Origin: Nitrosovibrio sp. Nv6
GTDB lineage: Bacteria; Pseudomonadota; Gammaproteobacteria; Burkholderiales; Nitrosomonadaceae
NCBI RefSeq assembly: GCF_900110495.1
Contig: NZ_FODX01000004.1
Span: 124,001 to 188,000, forward strand
Direction of reading: 5' to 3'
DNA: 64,000 nt
Shown here: one piece after another, positions 21,735 through 30,561 of the stretch
Layout of the letters: every line of letters begins with the position of its first letter
Position numbering within the stretch: the stretch's first letter is position 1
The notes under the pieces: generated by a model
What the model was told of the DNA's origin: nothing
Seen by the model: only the letters and a program-made list of their open reading frames with translations
The model's database searches: none
Made by a program: the position numbers and the translations under genes

Positions 21735-22036
21735 TGTTTCGATGCTTCCGCGGAATCCGCTGCAGTGCCGGAAATTGTCAACGGAACAACCCGCACGCGC
21801 GATGCGTCCGGCACGCGCATACGCAATTGTCCGGCAGCGATTTTTTCAACGCGTGTATGCGTCGCCCAGGTACTTTGCTCAAGCTGTAATTGTCCCCATT
21901 CCACTGCCAGTTGCTCCGCCAGCTCCTGCTCTTTTTCCAGCTCTACAAAAAGCTTGCGCGCCTTGTGCTGTGAAGTCACAACACTCAGCGCGCAGGCAAT
22001 GAGAATTAACGTCAACAACATGTTTATCCTGGTCAC
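21731..22036 (-). CDS. ftsL: Cell division protein FtsL
   Basis: 101 residues: a short N-terminus, one membrane segment (about 4-22) and a heptad-like coiled coil (about 27-60), then a short tail. FtsL forms the FtsQLB complex with FtsQ and FtsB. Sequence conservation in this family is low, so the call rests on topology and on position between rsmH (46-base gap) and ftsI (4-base overlap). Confidence 0.9.
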   Translation of the reverse strand: MTRINMLLTLILIACALSVVTSQHKARKLFVELEKEQELAEQLAVEWGQLQLEQSTWATHTRVEKIAAGQLRMRVPDASRVRVVPLTISGTAADSAEASKQ

Positions 22037-22082
22037 ATCAGTCTCTCATAAGCCGGAGACACCGTAATGGCTGCTATCCCGA

Positions 22083-23033
22083 CTATGTCGTATTTACTCG
22101 TTCCGCAACCCTCATTACTGCGCTTCTGGCCCGAGGATTGCTTGCAATCTCGCTGGCACCGGGACGTATCGCTTTGCCCACCAGGCGCAATTTCGGGCGG
22201 CTCAATAGCTGCACTTCCTTTGCCCGCAGCGGCAAATCCTTCGGTAGAAGGTCTGGATTCGACAATTCGCGCATGAAACGTTTCACTATACGGTCCTCCA
22301 GTGAGTGAAAACTGATAGCAACGAGTCGGCCACCAGGCTTCAGAATTTCCACGCATTGCGGCAGGACCAGCGACAACTTCTCAAGCTCCTGATTGACATA
22401 AATCCTGATAGCCTGAAAAGTGCGCGTCGCCGGGTTCTGTTTGCTTTCCCGCGCGCGCGAGGGCAGGGCCGCTGCCACGATAGCGGCAAGCTGATGTGTG
22501 GTGACGATGGGCTGTCTCGCTCTAGCCTTACCAATCGCTCTTGCAATCTGCTTAGCAAACCGCTCTTCGCCATAGTTTCTTATTACCTCTTCCAAGTGAG
22601 CTTCTGAAGCGGAGGCAAGCCATTCCGCAGCGTTCTGCCCGTGGCTCGTGTCCATGCGCATGTCGAGCGGACCCTCCAGGCGAAAACTGAAACCACGCTG
22701 CGCATCCTCAAGTTGCGGCGAAGACACTCCTAAATCCAGCAATATCCCGTCAACGCGATCCACTTCCAACTGGTGTAAAGCCTCCTGTATTCGTGCAAAA
22801 CTGCTATGAATCATGTAAAAACGTGCATCGCCGAAAGCCCGTCCGGCTGCCAATGCTGCCAAATCCCTGTCAAATGCTATCAGTCTCCCGTTTTTTCCCA
22901 ATCGTTCGAGGATGAGCCGGCTGTGACCGCCACGGCCGAAAGTACCATCCACGTATGTTCCATCCGGCTTGATTGCCAATGCATCCACCGCCTCCTGCAG
23001 CAAGACCGTGGTATGCAAGTATGTATCAACCAC
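22083..23033 (-). CDS. rsmH: 16S rRNA (cytosine(1402)-N4)-methyltransferase
   Basis: 316 residues. It methylates N4 of C1402 in the 16S rRNA decoding site using SAM. The N-terminus [13 protein letters not shown] and SAM loop [15 protein letters not shown] are typical, as are [19 protein letters not shown] and the C-terminal [14 protein letters not shown]. Only three bases separate it from mraZ. Confidence 0.97.
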   Translation of the reverse strand: MVDTYLHTTVLLQEAVDALAIKPDGTYVDGTFGRGGHSRLILERLGKNGRLIAFDRDLAALAAGRAFGDARFYMIHSSFARIQEALHQLEVDRVDGILLDLGVSSPQLEDAQRGFSFRLEGPLDMRMDTSHGQNAAEWLASASEAHLEEVIRNYGEERFAKQIARAIGKARARQPIVTTHQLAAIVAAALPSRARESKQNPATRTFQAIRIYVNQELEKLSLVLPQCVEILKPGGRLVAISFHSLEDRIVKRFMRELSNPDLLPKDLPLRAKEVQLLSRPKLRLVGKAIRPGASEIASNPRARSAVMRVAERVNTT

Positions 23034-23036
23034 GCA

Positions 23037-23480
23037 TTACAGTGAAAAACCATCGAGTTCCGCCGGAATTCCGTCTTTGAAAGCCAGCGCGTTCTCGATT
23101 TGCAAATTCCATTTCTCGTCGTCCCACAACTCGAATTTCGCCCCCTGCCCCACCAGAACCACGTCCTTGCTTAAGCCCGCAAAATGACGCAACGGCGGCG
23201 GCACGAGAATGCGGCCCGACCCGTCCATCTCCACGTCGCTGGCGTTGCCGACAAGAAGACGTTGAAGACTGCGTGTTTGCGGATTGAAGCTGGATAAACT
23301 GTTGAGTTTTTGCTCTATGGGTTCCCACACGGGTTGGGGATAAATCAGCAGACACTTGGAAGGATCGGCGGTAATAATCAAATGGCCCGCGCAGAGGGAA
23401 ACAAGTCCCTCGCGGTATTTCGCAGGCACCGCGAGTCTACCCTTGTTGTCAAGACTGATAGGTGTCCCACCGCGAAACAT
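23037..23480 (-). CDS. mraZ: Transcriptional regulator MraZ
   Basis: 147 residues, made of two SpoVT-AbrB-like repeats with the usual DKKGR-like element (here SLDNKGRLAVPAKYR) in repeat one and MDGSGRILVPPPLR in repeat two. MraZ forms a ring that binds direct repeats in its own promoter and represses the dcw operon in known cases. The ATG is preceded by AAGGGG at five bases. It is the first gene of the cluster; the promoter and repeats upstream are listed separately. Confidence 0.97.
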   Translation of the reverse strand: MFRGGTPISLDNKGRLAVPAKYREGLVSLCAGHLIITADPSKCLLIYPQPVWEPIEQKLNSLSSFNPQTRSLQRLLVGNASDVEMDGSGRILVPPPLRHFAGLSKDVVLVGQGAKFELWDDEKWNLQIENALAFKDGIPAELDGFSL

Positions 23481-23541
23481 TGCGCCCCTTTGGAAACATT
23501 GGCTCCTCTATTTTGCAGGAGCGAAGCCGTCAAAAATTCCT

Positions 23542-23566
23542 CCCACTTTTACCCACTTTTATCCAC
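23542..23566 (-). promoter_or_regulatory. Probable MraZ operator (three direct repeats)
   Basis: On the minus strand GTGGATAAAA, GTGGGTAAAA and GTGGGAGG follow each other with an exact 10-base period. MraZ is known to bind TGGG-type direct repeats with this spacing. They cover the predicted start region of the mraZ promoter, as needed for autorepression. Confidence 0.8.
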
Positions 23567-23593
23567 TGTAGTTAAAAAAAATGGCAAAGTCAA
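23565..23593 (-). promoter_or_regulatory. Sigma70-type promoter of the dcw cluster
   Basis: On the minus strand TTGACT (23588-23593) and TACAGT (23565-23570) are separated by exactly 17 bases. The predicted start of transcription, near 23558, lies within the MraZ repeats, about 78 bases before the mraZ ATG. Confidence 0.7.
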
Positions 23594-24102
23594 GAAAGAT
23601 GCTAGGTGATTTCAGAACGAAAGCTTGAAATAAAACGACGAAAAAGTTTCGGTGGCTAAAAATAGCCATGTAGATGAAGGGGATAAGAAAACGTCAGTCA
23701 AATGCGACGAAATAGCGGGGAAATATCGTAGTTAAAAAAATATGAAATACTGCGAGAATTGGATGCCTGGGATAGGCCTCCTCGCCATTTTGAGAAAGCT
23801 TTTTAAGAAAAATGACGGTCTGTGAAGGCAGAGTTGTGCAAATTGGTCAGGATATAAAAACGCTGGCCGGGTTGGACCTCATCGGGATTCATGATGCATC
23901 GGAAGAAGGCAGAAAACCCGATTGAACATCATTGAACCTTCGATATTCCGTCCTGTATTTGCATCGATGAACGCTGAGCCATGCAATAGCCGAGCGATTT
24001 AGGCCGCCGAATTCTTCAACCTCAGCGTAGAAAATTGCCCCGCGTAGAACGCTGCCCCCTTTGACAACTTGAATTCGAGCATCCGAATGGAATCGATGGA
24101 CT
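23594..24102. other. Intergenic region upstream of the dcw cluster
   Basis: About 500 bases, AT-richer than its surroundings, with no convincing gene. A small hairpin GGCTA-AAAA-TAGCC lies at 23653-23666. A second TAGTTAAAAAAA run at about 23730 copies the one next to the dcw promoter. An antisense frame at 23889-24194 has no recognisable product and no ribosome site. No terminator for the topoisomerase gene was identified. Confidence 0.5.
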
Positions 24103-25269
24103 TTAGACGCCATCTTCCAGCGCGCGTACGTGCTGTCCCGGCGTTGCCTTTTCTTTACGAAGAAAAGCCAGCACCATGCACTCCAATGTCTCACCCATTC
24201 CCGCTGCCGGTTCTTGCGTGCATCGGTGGAGAATCCCTTTTTGCCAGGCGGAAAACACCAGGGGATTTATGTAAGATTTCCGGCAGACTGCAGGGGTATT
24301 GCGCAGCTCTTCAGCGACTTTTCTCGTCGCAGCTACAACACAGGCGCTAAGGGCGCGTTTAGTTGGAAACGCCGGCAATGGCGTATTCAGCATAAGTTCA
24401 AACGCTCTCAACGTTGCGCCCCAGGTCCGGAAATCCTTGGCGGTGAACTCGGCATTCATGGTTTCGTGAAGGTACCTGTTTACCTGCTCCGCTCCTACGG
24501 CGCGGCGCTTGCCATGATCATCCAGATACTGAAAAAGATGCTGACCCCTCAACTGCTGGCAATCACGGATGATTTTCACGATGCGTCTATCATCAATCCT
24601 GACCTCATGCTCAACGCCGCTCTTGCCCTGGAATCTCAGTAGCACGCGCTGGTCGTTGCTGAAGGCAAGGTGCCGCCTGCGTAACGTGGTAAGCCCGAAG
24701 CTATGGTTGTCGCGCGCATAGGACAGGTTGCCAATTCGCACGCGTGTGGTGTCAAGCAGGCACACAATAGCCGCAACGACCTTTTCCCGCGGCAAACCCC
24801 TTTTTCTCAGGTCACGCTGCAGACACTGGCGAAGCCCGGGGAGGCCTTCTCCGAATTCCACCATTCGATCAAATTTGATGTCCTCCCGCACCATATGCCA
24901 GTCAGGATGGTAGCGGTACTGCTTGCGCTTGCGGGCATCAAATCCGGTAGCCTGCAAGTGGCCGCGCGCGTGAAGGCAAATCCAGACATCCGTATAAGCG
25001 GGTGGGATGGCCAGCCGGGCGATACGTTCAAGCTCGGACCTATCGGTCACGGCCTTTTTATCCGGCCCCATGTAGCGAAATCCTCGGCCCGAACGCAACC
25101 TCCTAATTCCAGGCTCGGTATCGCAAACATACACTAGCCCTGCGTCAGCCGCCTGTGCCGCCAGAGCCTCTGTCCCCGCAGTGTCAGGACCCTTGTCACG
25201 AAGCTTCGAAATCATGTGCGTTGCCGTGTCCATTGGTTCCAATTCTTCGATTGACGTTATGTATCGCAC
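24103..25269 (-). CDS. DNA topoisomerase IB (poxvirus/bacterial type)
   Basis: 388 residues from GTG 25269; an ATG at 25233 (MDTATHMISK) is an alternative start. It relaxes supercoils through a 3'-phosphotyrosine intermediate without ATP. The N-terminal domain shows GRGFRYMGPDK and RLAIPPAYTDVWIC. The catalytic domain shows TTRVRIGNLSYARDNHSFG, the active lysine region RFQGKSGVEHEV, KDFRTWGAT and the tyrosine nucleophile in VCRKSYINPLV. All catalytic residues appear to be present. It is a single-gene unit with no partners nearby. Bacterial copies of this enzyme are sporadic and often spread by transfer. Confidence 0.93.
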   Translation of the reverse strand: MRYITSIEELEPMDTATHMISKLRDKGPDTAGTEALAAQAADAGLVYVCDTEPGIRRLRSGRGFRYMGPDKKAVTDRSELERIARLAIPPAYTDVWICLHARGHLQATGFDARKRKQYRYHPDWHMVREDIKFDRMVEFGEGLPGLRQCLQRDLRKRGLPREKVVAAIVCLLDTTRVRIGNLSYARDNHSFGLTTLRRRHLAFSNDQRVLLRFQGKSGVEHEVRIDDRRIVKIIRDCQQLRGQHLFQYLDDHGKRRAVGAEQVNRYLHETMNAEFTAKDFRTWGATLRAFELMLNTPLPAFPTKRALSACVVAATRKVAEELRNTPAVCRKSYINPLVFSAWQKGILHRCTQEPAAGMGETLECMVLAFLRKEKATPGQHVRALEDGV

Positions 25270-25798
25270 CGAGACGTTTGCCGGATGGTGGCATCATAGA
25301 CTCGCCGCTGCCACAGCGTAAAGCGAAAATGGTCTCGGCATGTCTTGGCATAAAAAGCGTAGGAAGATAATCTCTTGCGCGGAATTCACCTCTCGCCACT
25401 CGGCCGCATTCCCATGACCAATTTCACAGGATGACTGTAGGTGGAAATTATTGTTCTCGCCGCCGAGCTTCTTTGCTAGAAGGGATGAGGTGGATAGGGC
25501 GAATATCGGAACGGGCCTAACAGAGTGTGCTTGCTGATCGTATACGCGCGGAAAATGGGTATCTTAGACACGTGCGGCATAAGCATAGCAATTGATAACT
25601 TCGGTAGCGGCTATCTTCAAAGCATCGGATGCACCGAAAGCCAAGGTTGTCTTTATATGCGAAACCAATGAAGGCAAAAGATCTTGAAGGACGGCTGACG
25701 GCCCGGAACCGACCTGGATGATCGGGCCGGGTTATCGCTGCCGGGCGGGAAGCACATATGTCAATACGTTAATCGCATGGCGGATAACGTGCTGGTCT
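25270..25798. other. Non-coding stretch, nothing recognised
   Basis: About 530 bases upstream of the topoisomerase gene. I see no gene, RNA or repeat that I can support on either strand. It should hold the topoisomerase promoter. Confidence 0.5.
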
Positions 25799-25873
25799 TT
25801 AGCGCAACCCCAGGAAACTTAATACAGCAAGAAGGATAACTATAAAGCCAACCCACCAGATTATGTTGTTCAT
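25799..25873 (-). CDS. 24-residue hydrophobic membrane peptide
   Basis: A very short frame on the minus strand, ATG 25873 to TAA 25799. It encodes 24 residues forming a single membrane helix with a C-terminal FLGLR end (MNNIIWWVGFIVILLAV at the start). AAGGAG stands eight bases before the ATG. Similar tiny one-helix proteins ending in (F/L)FGLR or FLGLR are found across proteobacteria as unnamed hypothetical proteins, so I think it is real. Function is unknown. It lies alone, with no gene within 300 bases. Confidence 0.65.
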   Translation of the reverse strand: MNNIIWWVGFIVILLAVLSFLGLR

Positions 25874-26223
25874 GGCGCTTCTCCTTAAAACAGTTTACCG
25901 ATAGAAGTAACATAAGGCCGCCGATCAGACTGCTGATCCGGCTTTACTGAACGTCTATTGTCCCCCTCCAGGCATTTAATTTCTGTTCGCCATTACACAT
26001 AGAGCGGTATCAAGAAGCATTCCCGGCACATCAAAGAAATTTAAAGAGCTATTTCCGTCATCATGCACCCGGTTGACCTAGCGGTCGCTGACGCCTGCGT
26101 TTATAAAGCCGCTTACCCACTCCGAGAATCAACGGCTTGACGGCGGCGCATGCAGGAACTGTTTTCTGATGAACTTTATTACCGGAAAGCGATATCCTCA
26201 GCATAACTGGAGTGACAAGGGCG
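25874..26223. other. Intergenic stretch with an imperfect hairpin
   Basis: About 350 bases. A bulged inverted repeat, GCCG-ATCAG ... CTGAT-CCGGC, lies near 25919-25942 and has no T-run after it. The minus-strand frame at 26061-26450 is open but crosses the DUF2795 start and has a composition unlike a protein here. Confidence 0.45.
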
Positions 26224-26358
26224 ATGGCGGGTGCTATAAAAAGAATACGAGTCGCGACCCAGAGACTGAAGCAACAACAGCTATCGCGAGCGGTATTTTT
26301 GATAACTTTTTGGCTTACATTGCTGATTAGCACTCGTGTCAATGCCATCCAGCAGTAA
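26224..26358 (+). CDS. Possible 44-residue single-helix protein
   Basis: ATG 26224 to TAA 26356. The product has a basic N-terminus (KRIRVATQRLKQQQ) and one hydrophobic segment (AVFLITFWLTLLIST). AAGGG stands close before the ATG. It lies 68 bases upstream of the DUF2795 gene on the same strand. No family is recognised, and the call rests only on the reading frame and topology. It could be a chance frame. Confidence 0.22.
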   Translation: MAGAIKRIRVATQRLKQQQLSRAVFLITFWLTLLISTRVNAIQQ

Positions 26359-26426
26359 AGATCGACGGCCTGCGAGAAAAACGAGGATCGGGACCGAAGA
26401 CAATAAACTTCAATAATGGAGGAGTT

Positions 26427-26621
26427 ATGACAAAAGCCAATCCGATTCAAGTACAGAAGTTCTTATCCGGCATGGATTATCCGGCGAGCAAGGAGGAAGT
26501 TGTAAAGCATGCCAAATCCAAAGGGGCGGATGAAAATATAATGCGAACGCTCGAGCAGCTGCCAGACGAGAGCTTTGAGACTCCCGCCGACGTCAGCAAA
26601 GCAATTGGCCAAATTGATTAG
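26427..26621 (+). CDS. DUF2795 domain protein
   Basis: 64 residues, the whole of which is a DUF2795 domain (VQKFLSGMDYPASKEEVVKHA, then LEQLPDESFETPADVSKAIG). Members are small acidic soluble proteins, of unknown function, often found near stress genes. The start is clear: GGAGG is six bases before the ATG. It is followed after 64 bases by a glycosyltransferase gene on the same strand. Confidence 0.85.
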   Translation: MTKANPIQVQKFLSGMDYPASKEEVVKHAKSKGADENIMRTLEQLPDESFETPADVSKAIGQID

Positions 26622-26685
26622 TCTTCCCGCCATCGGCTTGGAGGCTCGATTTGACCGAAGAGTGGGCAGGGCGCTGTAATTAACG

Positions 26686-27807
26686 TTGGCAACAGCTTAC
26701 TTATCCAACACAGCACATAAAATCGCCGTTCTCCACGCGAAGGCGCTAGGTGATTTTATCGTCACCTTGCCTGCATTAGCGGCGATAAAAGAAACCTATC
26801 CGAACGCAGAGCTGGTCCTGCTTGCGAGACCTTGGGTAAAGGACTTCCTGGCCGTACGGCCTTCTGTGGTTGACCGGGTCATCAGCGTTCCAGTACTTGC
26901 TGGCGTCAACGACGCGGTTGAAACAGGAGGTCAAGCCGATAATACCGATCCGGAAACTGACTCAGCCGAAGTTGAGCTATTTTGCCAAGCCATGCTGGCT
27001 GAAAAGTTTGCCGTCGTTATTCACATGCAGGGTAGCGGTAAAGCTGCCAATCCTTTTATCAATAAGCTCGGCGCGGCTCTCACAGCAGGCACCCGCAACG
27101 CGGCGGCCGAGCCCATCGATCGCTTTATTCCTTATGTGCATTACCAAAGCGAGATTCTGCGCAATCTGGAGATTGCGGCTTTAATAGGAGCTCGCACCGC
27201 TAATCTCGAACCCCATCTTGAAGTAACGGAAACAGACGAGCAGGAAGCTGCTCCCCTTGGAGAAATCATTAAAGGCAGGCCTTATGTCGTAATCCATGCT
27301 GGTGCGGATGACATGCGGCGGGTATGGCCGGCGGCAAAATTTGCCGATGTAGCGGATAGCCTGATTGAAAGGGGATACGAAGTTGTTTTGACGGGCACGC
27401 CAAAAGAAGAAGACATCGTTACAAACGTCCTCCAAGCAATGAAACATACCGCTATTTCCTGCACGTCGCTTGCCCTTGGCGGGTTGGCGGCGCTTCTGCA
27501 GAAAAGCGCACTGGTCATCAGCAACGACACAGGGCCGCTTCATCTGGCGCGAGCAGTGGGCGCCCCGACTGTCGGGATTTACTGGGCGCCCAATGTACTC
27601 AACTGGGGGCCACTTAACCGGAACCGTCACCGCGTCGCTATAGACTGGCAACTTGAATGCCCGGAGTGCGGCATTAAACCTGTTTCACCATGGCCCTTTC
27701 AGCCCGTAACGCCCAGCTGTGAGCATCTGTATTCATTTGTTGAAAGCATAGCGGCTACAGAGGTACTTGAGCTGGCCGCGGAATTACTACCTCCCGCAAC
27801 AGGTTAG
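26686..27807 (+). CDS. Glycosyltransferase family 9 (heptosyltransferase-like)
   Basis: 373 residues. Family 9 enzymes such as WaaC/WaaF transfer heptose from ADP-heptose to lipopolysaccharide. The N-terminal KALGDFIVTLPALAAIK and C-terminal SNDTGPLHLARAVGAPTVG motifs are classical. The middle has the YVVIHAGADDMRRVWPAAKFA segment. The only possible start in frame is TTG 26686; a stop lies three codons before it. It ends convergently with the next glycosyltransferase; the two stop codons overlap by 4 bases (TTAG). Acceptor unknown. Confidence 0.88.
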   Translation: MATAYLSNTAHKIAVLHAKALGDFIVTLPALAAIKETYPNAELVLLARPWVKDFLAVRPSVVDRVISVPVLAGVNDAVETGGQADNTDPETDSAEVELFCQAMLAEKFAVVIHMQGSGKAANPFINKLGAALTAGTRNAAAEPIDRFIPYVHYQSEILRNLEIAALIGARTANLEPHLEVTETDEQEAAPLGEIIKGRPYVVIHAGADDMRRVWPAAKFADVADSLIERGYEVVLTGTPKEEDIVTNVLQAMKHTAISCTSLALGGLAALLQKSALVISNDTGPLHLARAVGAPTVGIYWAPNVLNWGPLNRNRHRVAIDWQLECPECGIKPVSPWPFQPVTPSCEHLYSFVESIAATEVLELAAELLPPATG

Positions 27808-28757
27808 CGAGCGTTTTCGACAACACGACTAACGACGCGCTGCCAGTCGCTTGCAAATCGCTTTATGCTGAAGCGCTGGTTTGCATAGTTCCTGGCGTTT
27901 CGGCCCAGTTCTCTGGCGTGCTCGGGGTAATCTATCAGATAGCGCATCCGCTCGACAAGCTTGTCCACATCGGTTTCAACATAGCCCGTCTTCCCGTTTT
28001 CAACCGCCGTCACCATCTCGGTTGTAGCAAGCCCTACCATCGGCAATCCCGTCATCATCGCTTCACAGACTGACAGGCCCAGGCTCGTATAGCGAATCGG
28101 ATTAAAGAAGAAACGATATTTTGCGACAAAAGCTGGCAGCTCATCGTGCGGCACTTCGCCCAGGCCACCCAGTTCGGTTGTACCCATCCCTACCAGATCC
28201 AGCGGTATCTGTTCACGGATTTTTTCGAATACATCCAGGCCCAACCGGCGGCCGCGTTTATGAATATTATTCACCACCACGACGCCTTTCGGATGCTCCC
28301 CGGTGTACGCCACATTATCCGGAACCATCACGCCATGATCGATAACTGCCGTCGGCGTCCGGTTGTTATCCCACATCAGGCGATTAAAGTCGGTCACGTG
28401 GACCAGCAGCATGGACGCGTCGTCCACCCAGTGCATCGTATTGGTAGGGTGCTCTTGCGGGGGATCGTGTTCGAGATAAACTTTGGGGAGCTGGCGTTGG
28501 GGTTCGGATAGTACCTGGTACTGGTCGACTTCGTAATTCTTGCGATGTTGAAACAATATCACGTCAAAATCGAGATCCTTAACCTCATCGACAGGAACGT
28601 CATGCACGTTATCCCCCCAGTCGAAACCCAGCGCACGTCCGCCATAACCTTCGCCCTCTCCTTTCGGTAAATAAAATTCAAAGGGAGCCTGGGTGAGATA
28701 GTAAAGATAATTGCCATGAATATGCCAGGTAAGAACCCGCGGTCTCTTTTGTTTTAT
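27804..28757 (-). CDS. Glycosyltransferase (GT4-like) with apparent AUA start
   Basis: 317 residues if translation starts at ATA 28757. The frame has no ATG, GTG or TTG before GTG 28607, but a GTG start would delete the first ~50 residues, including [19 protein letters not shown], the typical N-terminus of this family. The ATA has AGGAG six bases upstream and overlaps the stop of the preceding glycosyltransferase as ATAA, just like an ATGA coupling. The C-terminal half has the sugar-nucleotide site ([19 protein letters not shown], then [12 protein letters not shown]). It is coupled to the upstream GT9 gene, so both probably build the same glycan. A sequencing error or a recent ATG to ATA mutation would give the same picture. 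Confidence 0.8.
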   Translation of the reverse strand: MKQKRPRVLTWHIHGNYLYYLTQAPFEFYLPKGEGEGYGGRALGFDWGDNVHDVPVDEVKDLDFDVILFQHRKNYEVDQYQVLSEPQRQLPKVYLEHDPPQEHPTNTMHWVDDASMLLVHVTDFNRLMWDNNRTPTAVIDHGVMVPDNVAYTGEHPKGVVVVNNIHKRGRRLGLDVFEKIREQIPLDLVGMGTTELGGLGEVPHDELPAFVAKYRFFFNPIRYTSLGLSVCEAMMTGLPMVGLATTEMVTAVENGKTGYVETDVDKLVERMRYLIDYPEHARELGRNARNYANQRFSIKRFASDWQRVVSRVVENAR

Positions 28758-29761
28758 GAGATTCTCCTTTCATTTTCCAGTAGCGCGTTGACCGCCAGGA
28801 TCGCCGCCTCGGGCGTCCTGACAGCGCTCCCCGATACAATCCGGTGTCGGAACTGATCAAGCGGACCCCAGATCAAAGGATCGGTTGTCGTAAAGACGGT
28901 AACACTTGGCGCCTCAACCGCCACCCCCAGGTGGGCAACACCCGTGTCGTTGGAAATTACCGCTCGACTGTCTTTTATCAGAGCTGCGAGCGAGCCAATA
29001 TCCGTTTTACCCGCCATATCAATCGCCGCACCCGTCATTTTTCCCATCACTGCTTGTGTCAGCAGCTTCTCCTCCGCCGTGCCCGTCAGGACAACCTTCA
29101 AACCTTGCTCGACGCAGCTGTCCGCCACTGCGGCAAAATGCCCGGGTGGCCATGGTGTCGCGGAAATAGCCCCCGGATGTAAACAGACGTAAGGTTTTCC
29201 ACGAATAGCCCGGTATTCTCCCAACGCGTACAGTTTCCGATAGTCCGCCTCGAATACCGGAAACTCCATTGCCTTGTTTGGCTGACCCATGCCGAGAAAC
29301 TCCAGTAAGGTAAGGCTTCTCAATAGCTCGGGCTGGTCAGCAGGGTATGGCATAAAGAAATCACTATTAGGCCAGTACTGTTCCTCACCCGCAAACCCAG
29401 CCACTGCCCCGGCTCCAAAAAGGGAAACGAGGAGATTCGACACATTGCCTTTGCCGTGCAGTTGCAAGACAAGGTCGTATTTTCGCTCCTGCATGCTGAC
29501 CAGAAACGCTGTTACCACGTTGGCGCTGAACGGGTATTCCGGCAAGCCCGGGAACCCCGGAAACTCGACAAACTGATCAATGTAATGATTGTAGCGCTTT
29601 GCAAGCTCCCTATTCCAGGGGAGACCGATATAATCAATGGTGGCTTGTGGAAAGGCTCGCCGAATAGCTTTCAATGCTGGCGTGAATAACAGGAAATCGC
29701 CTAACTTCAGCGCTCTGAAGATGGCGATTTTGTTAATCGGCAGTCCGGTCACCTGAGCCAT
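28754..29761 (-). CDS. Glycosyltransferase family 9 (heptosyltransferase-like)
   Basis: 335 residues. It has the N-terminal [21 protein letters not shown] and C-terminal [21 protein letters not shown] motifs of ADP-heptose:LPS heptosyltransferases, with [18 protein letters not shown] in the middle. It is the second of three GT9 genes in the window. It is upstream of and translationally coupled to the AUA-start glycosyltransferase (4-base overlap). The Shine-Dalgarno for that gene lies in its last codons. Confidence 0.9.
   Translation of the reverse strand: MAQVTGLPINKIAIFRALKLGDFLLFTPALKAIRRAFPQATIDYIGLPWNRELAKRYNHYIDQFVEFPGFPGLPEYPFSANVVTAFLVSMQERKYDLVLQLHGKGNVSNLLVSLFGAGAVAGFAGEEQYWPNSDFFMPYPADQPELLRSLTLLEFLGMGQPNKAMEFPVFEADYRKLYALGEYRAIRGKPYVCLHPGAISATPWPPGHFAAVADSCVEQGLKVVLTGTAEEKLLTQAVMGKMTGAAIDMAGKTDIGSLAALIKDSRAVISNDTGVAHLGVAVEAPSVTVFTTTDPLIWGPLDQFRHRIVSGSAVRTPEAAILAVNALLENERRIS
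28764..28768 (-). promoter_or_regulatory. Ribosome binding site that decides an AUA start
   Basis: AGGAG on the minus strand, six bases before ATA 28757-28755. No site of this strength precedes the in-frame GTG at 28607. Confidence 0.6.
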
Positions 29762-29912
29762 ATCGTTCCTGCTGATATACCATTATTATCGTCTGCATAG
29801 TACTACATAGAAGGTCGTGGCTATTTCTGCAAGAGGTTTCGGGTTTTATTTGATTGTTGTTTTCGGTACGCTATTTGATTCAGTGAGAACGTAGAGGAAA
29901 TACTACGTATTT

Positions 29913-29943
29913 CGTCATTCTGGGCTTGACCCGGAATCCAGCA
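29913..29943. repeat. Dispersed REP-like repeat, copy 1
   Basis: A palindrome of the type CATTCTGGGCTTGACCCGG, followed by AATCCAGCA. The same core appears in inverted orientation at 35943-35971 and in degraded form at 37125-37164. Confidence 0.75.
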
Positions 29944-30024
29944 GAGGTAGGGTGAGTGGAGTGAAGCGCAGCCCATCAAAACAATACTGTACAGCCCGGA
30001 GTCCCCACTCAATCCTGCAAACTG

Positions 30025-30050
30025 CTGACGCCGGCTTCCGCCGGTACGAC
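30025..30050. repeat. Short REP-like palindrome
   Basis: GCCGGCTTCCGCCGG with flanking GA and TACGAC. It is of the same general kind as the other extragenic palindromes here (palindromic core next to ATGAC or TACGAC) but is not an exact copy. Confidence 0.45.
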
Positions 30051-30102
30051 GTTTGTATTATTTGTTCGCCGGCCAGACAGGCAGGTAAGAAAGGAGCCTT
30101 TC

Positions 30103-30561
30103 ATGTTTATTAACAGTCCAGCATTTCGCGATAGCAGCAATGTCCCCACGCCCCACACCTGTGCTGGGGAGAATATCAGTCCTCCCCTGGAGCTTGGAGA
30201 CCTTCCCGCGGAGACCAAAAGCCTTGTTCTTGTCGTGGAAGATCGCGACGCAACACCAGTTCCCTGGATTCACTGGCTTGTTTTTAACATACCGCCGACA
30301 ACCACATCTGTACCCGCCGGTCATATTCCCGAGGACGGTACCGAGGGCATCGCCAATGGCGGCACTCACGGATACGAAGGCCCCTGCCCCAAATACTTCA
30401 GCGGCACCCACCATTACCACTTCCAGTTGTTCGCCCTCGATACGGTACTTGATTTACCTGCCACCGCTGATAAAACCCAAGTGGCGGCGAGCATGCAGGA
30501 CCACATTATCGATTCTGCAACGCTCGTTGGCTTATGCGAGGGGACAAAAACCGGGGCGTAA
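30103..30561 (+). CDS. YbhB/YbcL family (PEBP, Raf kinase inhibitor-like) protein
   Basis: 152 residues, a complete PEBP-fold protein without a signal peptide. Typical elements are NISPPLELGDLP, the ligand-site VVEDRDATPVPWIHWLVFN, the GTHGYEGPCPKYFSGTHHY block and the C-terminal LFALDTVLDLP. Bacterial members bind small anionic ligands; their role is not settled. AAGGAG stands seven bases before the ATG. It is a single-gene unit flanked by repeats on the left and 600 non-coding bases on the right. Confidence 0.92.
   Translation: MFINSPAFRDSSNVPTPHTCAGENISPPLELGDLPAETKSLVLVVEDRDATPVPWIHWLVFNIPPTTTSVPAGHIPEDGTEGIANGGTHGYEGPCPKYFSGTHHYHFQLFALDTVLDLPATADKTQVAASMQDHIIDSATLVGLCEGTKTGA

Larger units (their letters stand above)
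29762..30102. other. Intergenic stretch with two REP-like repeats
   Basis: About 340 bases between the GT9 gene and the YbhB-type gene. It contains a repeat of the GGGCTTGACCCGG type and a second CCGGCTTCCGCCGG palindrome (listed separately). No gene is seen. Confidence 0.6.

Noticed and set aside
26061..26450. 129-codon minus-strand open frame
   Set aside because: It overlaps the DUF2795 start in the opposite sense, has no ribosome site and no recognisable product.
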